From Paenibacillus sp. YN15 (GTDB lineage: Bacteria; Bacillota; Bacilli; Paenibacillales; NBRC-103111), in assembly GCF_003285005.1 (NCBI RefSeq), contig NZ_QMFA01000050.1, positions 244-50,703 of the forward strand: a DNA stretch of 50,460 bases, written 5' to 3'. Within the stretch, counting starts at the first letter, position 1; the number at the start of each line of letters is the position of its first letter. Below, in pieces: positions 49,955 through 50,460 of this stretch. The notes beneath the pieces were generated by a model. It was given only the letters and a program-made list of their open reading frames with translations, had not been told where the DNA came from and made no database searches. Both the position numbers and the translations under genes were made by a program.

Positions 49955-50460
49955 GCGGCGGCCGGCGGGGCGCTTGGCGTCTTCGGGCTTGCGGTGGAGC
50001 AGGGTCCATGGAAACGTGGGGTAAAGGAGCAGGGGGTGGTTGAGGACACGGCTGCGGGGATCGATGGGATAGAGCCTCCGCAGGGCTGAGGGGATGGATG
50101 GGATAGAGCTGCTGCACGGCTGAGTGGTCGAGGCGGAAGAGCAGAGGCGTAAAGGGGAGGTCAGCGCAATTGAAGAGGATAGGCAGCGCAACATGCAGAG
50201 GGGGTAGAAATTACTCCAGGTAACTATCCGGCTTCAGCGCAAAATGATAGCGGGCATCAAATGTCCGCTATCAGGGCTTTTCCTGAGTTTGAGTTCTTAT
50301 AACGACATAAAATGTCTGCTAAGAGCCGCTTTTTCGACTTCCAGCCTGGGTTTGGAGGGAATAGCAAACATTTTTTGTCGCTATTTTGTCTATTACAACG
50401 TCTCGTAAATTCGTTCCCCATTAAACCACTCTGTTGCGTTATGGTCTTTTTCGGGTAAAA
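49955..50460. other. region after the carbohydrate operon, repeats but no gene
   Basis: No credible gene was found. No strong terminator is seen immediately after the stop. The first half is GC-rich, and the second half (50245 onward) is AT-richer and holds palindromic repeats listed separately. Confidence 0.4.
50245..50390. repeat. intergenic palindromic repeat cluster
   Basis: TGATAGCGG-G-CAT pairs with ATG-T-CCGCTATCA (50245-50272). It is followed by ACATAAAATGTCTGCTAAGAG near 50305 and ATAGCAAACATTTTTTGTCG near 50359. The shared words AAATGTnnGCTA and TAGCnnACATTT match the cluster at 14811-14985. Confidence 0.6.

Noticed and set aside
49942-50028. 28-codon frame after the last gene with a GGGAGGTG site
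   Set aside because: The ribosome site touches the ATG with no usable spacing, and the product is Arg-rich and featureless.

Overview
The window looks like chromosome from a Paenibacillus-type Firmicute (family Paenibacillaceae). The inference rests on moderately high G+C coding sequence, AGGAGG-like ribosome binding sites, frequent TTG/GTG starts, SigA-type promoters, a CIRCE operator, a YtrA-type GntR/ABC cluster, an LplB/LplC-type sugar ABC importer with a membrane-bound AraC regulator, and many intergenic palindromic repeats. No rRNA, tRNA, CRISPR array or intact mobile element was seen.

Left third (1-22.4 kb). A Bcr/CflA-type exporter diverges from a TetR/two-flavoprotein operon. A second TetR operon follows, with a free-standing ArsR C-terminal domain and a small zinc-ribbon protein. 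Next come a heterodimeric ABC exporter with one degenerate ATP site, a small P-loop kinase, a membrane protein, a CDP-alcohol phosphatidyltransferase, a HEAT-repeat protein with a DUF1801 protein, an aldo/keto reductase, an epimerase-like SDR and a nitroreductase. htpG sits under a perfect CIRCE element. An XRE-cupin regulator diverges from a DODA-type dioxygenase, a small XRE regulator diverges from a 36-residue membrane peptide, and a two-gene carboxynorspermidine (alternative spermidine) pathway closes the region.

Middle (22.7-32.5 kb). This is the defence island: a four-gene SMC operon with DUF2397, DUF2398, TIGR02680-like SMC and DUF2399-toprim products, that is a type II Wadjet (JetABCD) anti-plasmid system. 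It diverges from an IS1595-like transposase homologue that has lost its catalytic DDE signature. A small gene interrupted by one in-frame TGA overlaps the end of jetD.

Right third (32.6-50.5 kb). It holds a YtrA-type GntR regulator with its ABC ATPase and permease, an FAD oxidoreductase paired with a DUF3231 protein, and a sugar-uptake operon (two permeases, a lipoprotein binding protein, an AraC/cache regulator). The uptake operon diverges from a GH94-type glycoside phosphorylase that is translationally coupled to a large protein of unrecognised family. The shared intergenic region holds nineteen tandem copies of an 11-bp unit followed by a series of TAACGGC palindromes. The importer and phosphorylase probably form one pathway that takes up and phosphorolyses an oligosaccharide.

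The most distinctive items are the Wadjet operon with its transposase-derived neighbour, the nonsense-interrupted gene behind it, the 11-bp array between the two carbohydrate operons, the uncharacterised partner of the phosphorylase, and the CIRCE-controlled htpG. All function calls come from reading protein motifs; no database search was run.
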